This document shows, piece by piece, positions 6,105 through 7,491 of a stretch of DNA of 7,491 nt (its first letter is position 1; each line of letters begins with the position of its first letter). The DNA comes from Proteobacteria bacterium UBA5122 (GTDB lineage: Bacteria > Pseudomonadota > Gammaproteobacteria > Tenderiales > Tenderiaceae). Under the pieces are notes generated by a model that saw nothing but the letters and a program-made list of their open reading frames with translations, had not been told where the DNA came from and made no database searches. Location: contig DHYU01000016.1 in NCBI GenBank assembly GCA_002415485.1, positions 3,321 through 10,811 of the forward strand, in the 5' to 3' direction. Both the position numbers and the translations under genes were made by a program.

Positions 6105-7275
6105 TTTTCAAACGGGTCATCGCCTGTTGCAGGTTGTTCATGCTGGTGGCGAAGGACAGGCGCAGATAGCCGGGGGCACCAAAGGCGGAGCCAGGGACTA
6201 GCGCAACGCCGGTTTCATTGAGCAGCCAGTCGGCGAGGGCGACATCGTCGTCGAGGCCGCGTTGGCTGTTGATGATGCCTTGCACCGATGGGAAGGCGTA
6301 GAAGGTGCCATCGCCGGGCAGGCAGTGTACATCGTGGATCAGGTTCAGTTGCTCAACGACGAAGTCATGACGCTCTTTGAATGATTTGAGCATGGTCTTG
6401 ATGCAGCTTTGATCGCCATCCAGCGCAACTTGTGCCGCGACTTGCGAGATCGATGTCGGGTTGGAGGTGCTTTGAGATTGCACCTTCTTCATCGCCTTGA
6501 TCAGTTGCGCCGGGCCTGCGGCGTAGCCGATACGCCAGCCAGTCATCGAGTAGGCCTTGGAGACGCCATTGAGCACGATGGTACGCTCGTACAGTTCCGG
6601 GCAGACATTCAGGATGTTGCAGAAGGGTTCGTTCGTCCACAGGATGTGTTCGTACATGTCGTCGGTGGCGATGACGACATGCGGGTGTCTCTTCAGGACT
6701 TCAGCCAGTGCCGCCAGTTCGGCGCGTGTATAGGCCACGCCGGTGGGGTTGGACGGGCTGTTGATGACAAACAAACGGGTGCGTGGTGTGATCGCCTGTT
6801 CCAATTGTTCGGGCGTGACCTTGAAGCCTTGTTCGATGCCTGCCGCCAGAATCACCGGGCGCCCTTCGGCCAGCAGGACCATGTCAGGGTAGGAGACCCA
6901 ATACGGCGCGGGGATGATGACCTCGTCGCCGGGATTGATCATTGCCTGGGCCAGATTAAAAAAGCTTTGTTTGCCGCCACACGAGACCAGGATCTGATCC
7001 GCGTCGTAATCCAGGCCGTTGTCACGTTTGAATTTGTTGGCGATGGCCTGTTTCAGCTCGGGCGTGCCATCGACCGCAGTGTATTTGGTAAAGCCATTGT
7101 TGATGGCCTCGATGGCCGCCTGCTTGATGTGCTCCGGGGTATCGAAATCGGGTTCACCGGCACCGAGGCCAATGATGTCCTTTCCGGCTGCTTTCAGTTC
7201 TTTTGCCTTGGCGGTAATGGCCAGTGTCGGCGATGGTTTGATGCTTTGAACGCGGCTGGAAAGTTGGATGTTCAA
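6082..7275 (-). CDS. Class I PLP-dependent aminotransferase, aspartate aminotransferase (1-beta) type
   Basis: A cytoplasmic pyridoxal-phosphate enzyme that moves an amino group, most likely between aspartate and 2-oxoglutarate. In this subfamily, often named aspC, aatA or aspB, some members also aminate prephenate to arogenate. The 397 residues show the AGEPDFDTPEHI block (39-50), SPSNPTG with the cofactor-contacting N176, D205 and Y208 in TDDMYEH, the Schiff-base K240 in SKAYSMTGWRIGY, and the carboxylate-binding R372 in LRLSFA. The overall pattern is close to Thermus aspartate aminotransferase, and Lys13 in RVQSIKPS matches a position linked to prephenate use. The start is TTG at 7275, with AGAGGGG (7288-7282) six bases upstream. 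No in-frame ATG or GTG start is available near the family N-terminus. It diverges from uvrB, and the pseudopilin gene overlaps its 3' end by 23 bases. Exact substrate is not resolved. Confidence 0.93.
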   Translation of the reverse strand: MNIQLSSRVQSIKPSPTLAITAKAKELKAAGKDIIGLGAGEPDFDTPEHIKQAAIEAINNGFTKYTAVDGTPELKQAIANKFKRDNGLDYDADQILVSCGGKQSFFNLAQAMINPGDEVIIPAPYWVSYPDMVLLAEGRPVILAAGIEQGFKVTPEQLEQAITPRTRLFVINSPSNPTGVAYTRAELAALAEVLKRHPHVVIATDDMYEHILWTNEPFCNILNVCPELYERTIVLNGVSKAYSMTGWRIGYAAGPAQLIKAMKKVQSQSTSNPTSISQVAAQVALDGDQSCIKTMLKSFKERHDFVVEQLNLIHDVHCLPGDGTFYAFPSVQGIINSQRGLDDDVALADWLLNETGVALVPGSAFGAPGYLRLSFATSMNNLQQAMTRLKNALGTDA

Positions 7276-7352
7276 GTAGAGCCCCTCTAGTGCAGGTGGT
7301 GATCAACAAATAGGTGGTATATTACTGTATTCACTGGCGTCACTAAATCCCC
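7276..7352. promoter_or_regulatory. Divergent promoter region between aminotransferase gene and uvrB
   Basis: These 77 bases must carry the start signals for both divergent genes. An AT-rich core GGTATATTACTGTATT (7316-7331) contains -10-like hexamers on both strands that overlap: TATATT (7318-7323, +) and TAATAT (7324-7319, -). No good -35 partner is seen for either. TACTGTAT (7323-7330) equals one half of the E. coli LexA consensus, but the partner half is not there. The aminotransferase ribosome site is AGAGGGG (7288-7282). uvrB has no recognisable Shine-Dalgarno before its ATG. Confidence 0.45.
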
Positions 7353-7491
7353 ATGAGTAAAAGTTTTCAAATAAATTCACCGTTTCCACCGGCCGGTGAT
7401 CAGCCGTTGGCCATCGAGACCCTGGTTGAGGGTTTGAATGATGGTTTGGCCCATCAGGTGCTGTTGGGTGTGACCGGGTCGGGCAAGACCT
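7353..7491 (+). CDS. uvrB: Excinuclease ABC subunit B (3' part beyond window)
   Basis: UvrB is the damage-verifying ATPase of nucleotide excision repair; UvrA loads it and UvrC then cuts on both sides of the lesion. Only the first 46 codons are visible, but they are diagnostic: MSKSFQINSPF followed by PAGDQPLAIETLVEGL and the Walker A motif GVTGSGKT (39-46) with K45, the same number as the E. coli ATP-binding lysine. The ATG at 7353 matches the family N-terminus. The sequence before it (GTCACTAAATCCCC) has no Shine-Dalgarno, so initiation may rely on a short or unstructured leader. The gene runs off the window end and is divergent from the aminotransferase gene. Confidence 0.97.
   Translation, partial: MSKSFQINSPFPPAGDQPLAIETLVEGLNDGLAHQVLLGVTGSGKT

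Noticed and set aside
6409..7290. 293-codon + strand ORF antisense to the aminotransferase
   Set aside because: Third-position GC bias opens the opposite frame. The product has no recognisable motifs and the - strand gene is certain.
7387..7398. 12-base palindrome CACCGGCCGGTG in early uvrB
   Set aside because: It encodes the conserved Pro-Ala-Gly-Asp region with GC-rich codons, so the symmetry is readily explained by coding constraint.
1..7491. Search for tRNA genes, CRISPR repeats, insertion sequences, phage or defence genes
   Set aside because: None seen by reading; gene content is housekeeping throughout and gaps are too short to hold such elements.

Overview
The window is a stretch of ordinary bacterial chromosome. 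It reads as a gammaproteobacterium outside the Enterobacterales, moderately GC-rich with many GC-ending codons. The first two thirds carry the conserved translation and RNA-decay cluster infB-rbfA-truB-rpsO-pnp on the + strand. The protein signatures are proteobacterial, for example a PNPase whose catalytic aspartates fall at the same residue numbers as in E. coli. The pairing of uvrB with a divergent class I aminotransferase is, from memory, also seen in Pseudomonas-like genomes.

Layout. Positions 1-1401 hold the 3' part of infB, entering at the switch I threonine of the GTPase domain. rbfA (1420-1782) and truB (1797-2708, GTG start) follow with gaps of 18 and 14 bases, so the three are probably co-transcribed. 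A 247-base gap (2709-2955) holds a good sigma70-type promoter (TTGTCA, 17 bases, TAAAAT), then a terminator-like hairpin with a U-rich tail inside the expected rpsO leader, then a second hairpin just upstream of the rpsO ribosome binding site. rpsO (2956-3225) is separated from pnp (3361-5454) by a strong hairpin with a poor U tract. The + strand unit ends at a near-perfect intrinsic terminator (5478-5506) that can work in both directions.

Beyond it, the - strand carries a FimT/GspH-type pseudopilin gene (5535-6104). Its start lies inside the 3' end of a class I PLP-dependent aminotransferase gene (6082-7275, TTG start). The aminotransferase diverges across a 77-base gap from uvrB, of which only the first 46 codons are present (7353-7491).

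How they work together: IF2, RbfA, TruB and S15 serve initiation, 30S maturation, tRNA modification and 30S assembly, and PNPase degrades RNA. The pseudopilin (envelope, type IV pilus), aminotransferase (amino acid metabolism) and UvrB (excision repair) are functionally unrelated neighbours.

I did not find a novel multi-gene system, CRISPR array, tRNA, IS element or phage gene. The parts most worth a second look are non-coding: the possible attenuator and interleaved inverted repeats upstream of rpsO, and a 12-bp-arm perfect inverted repeat covering exactly codons 13-22 of the pseudopilin leader peptide.
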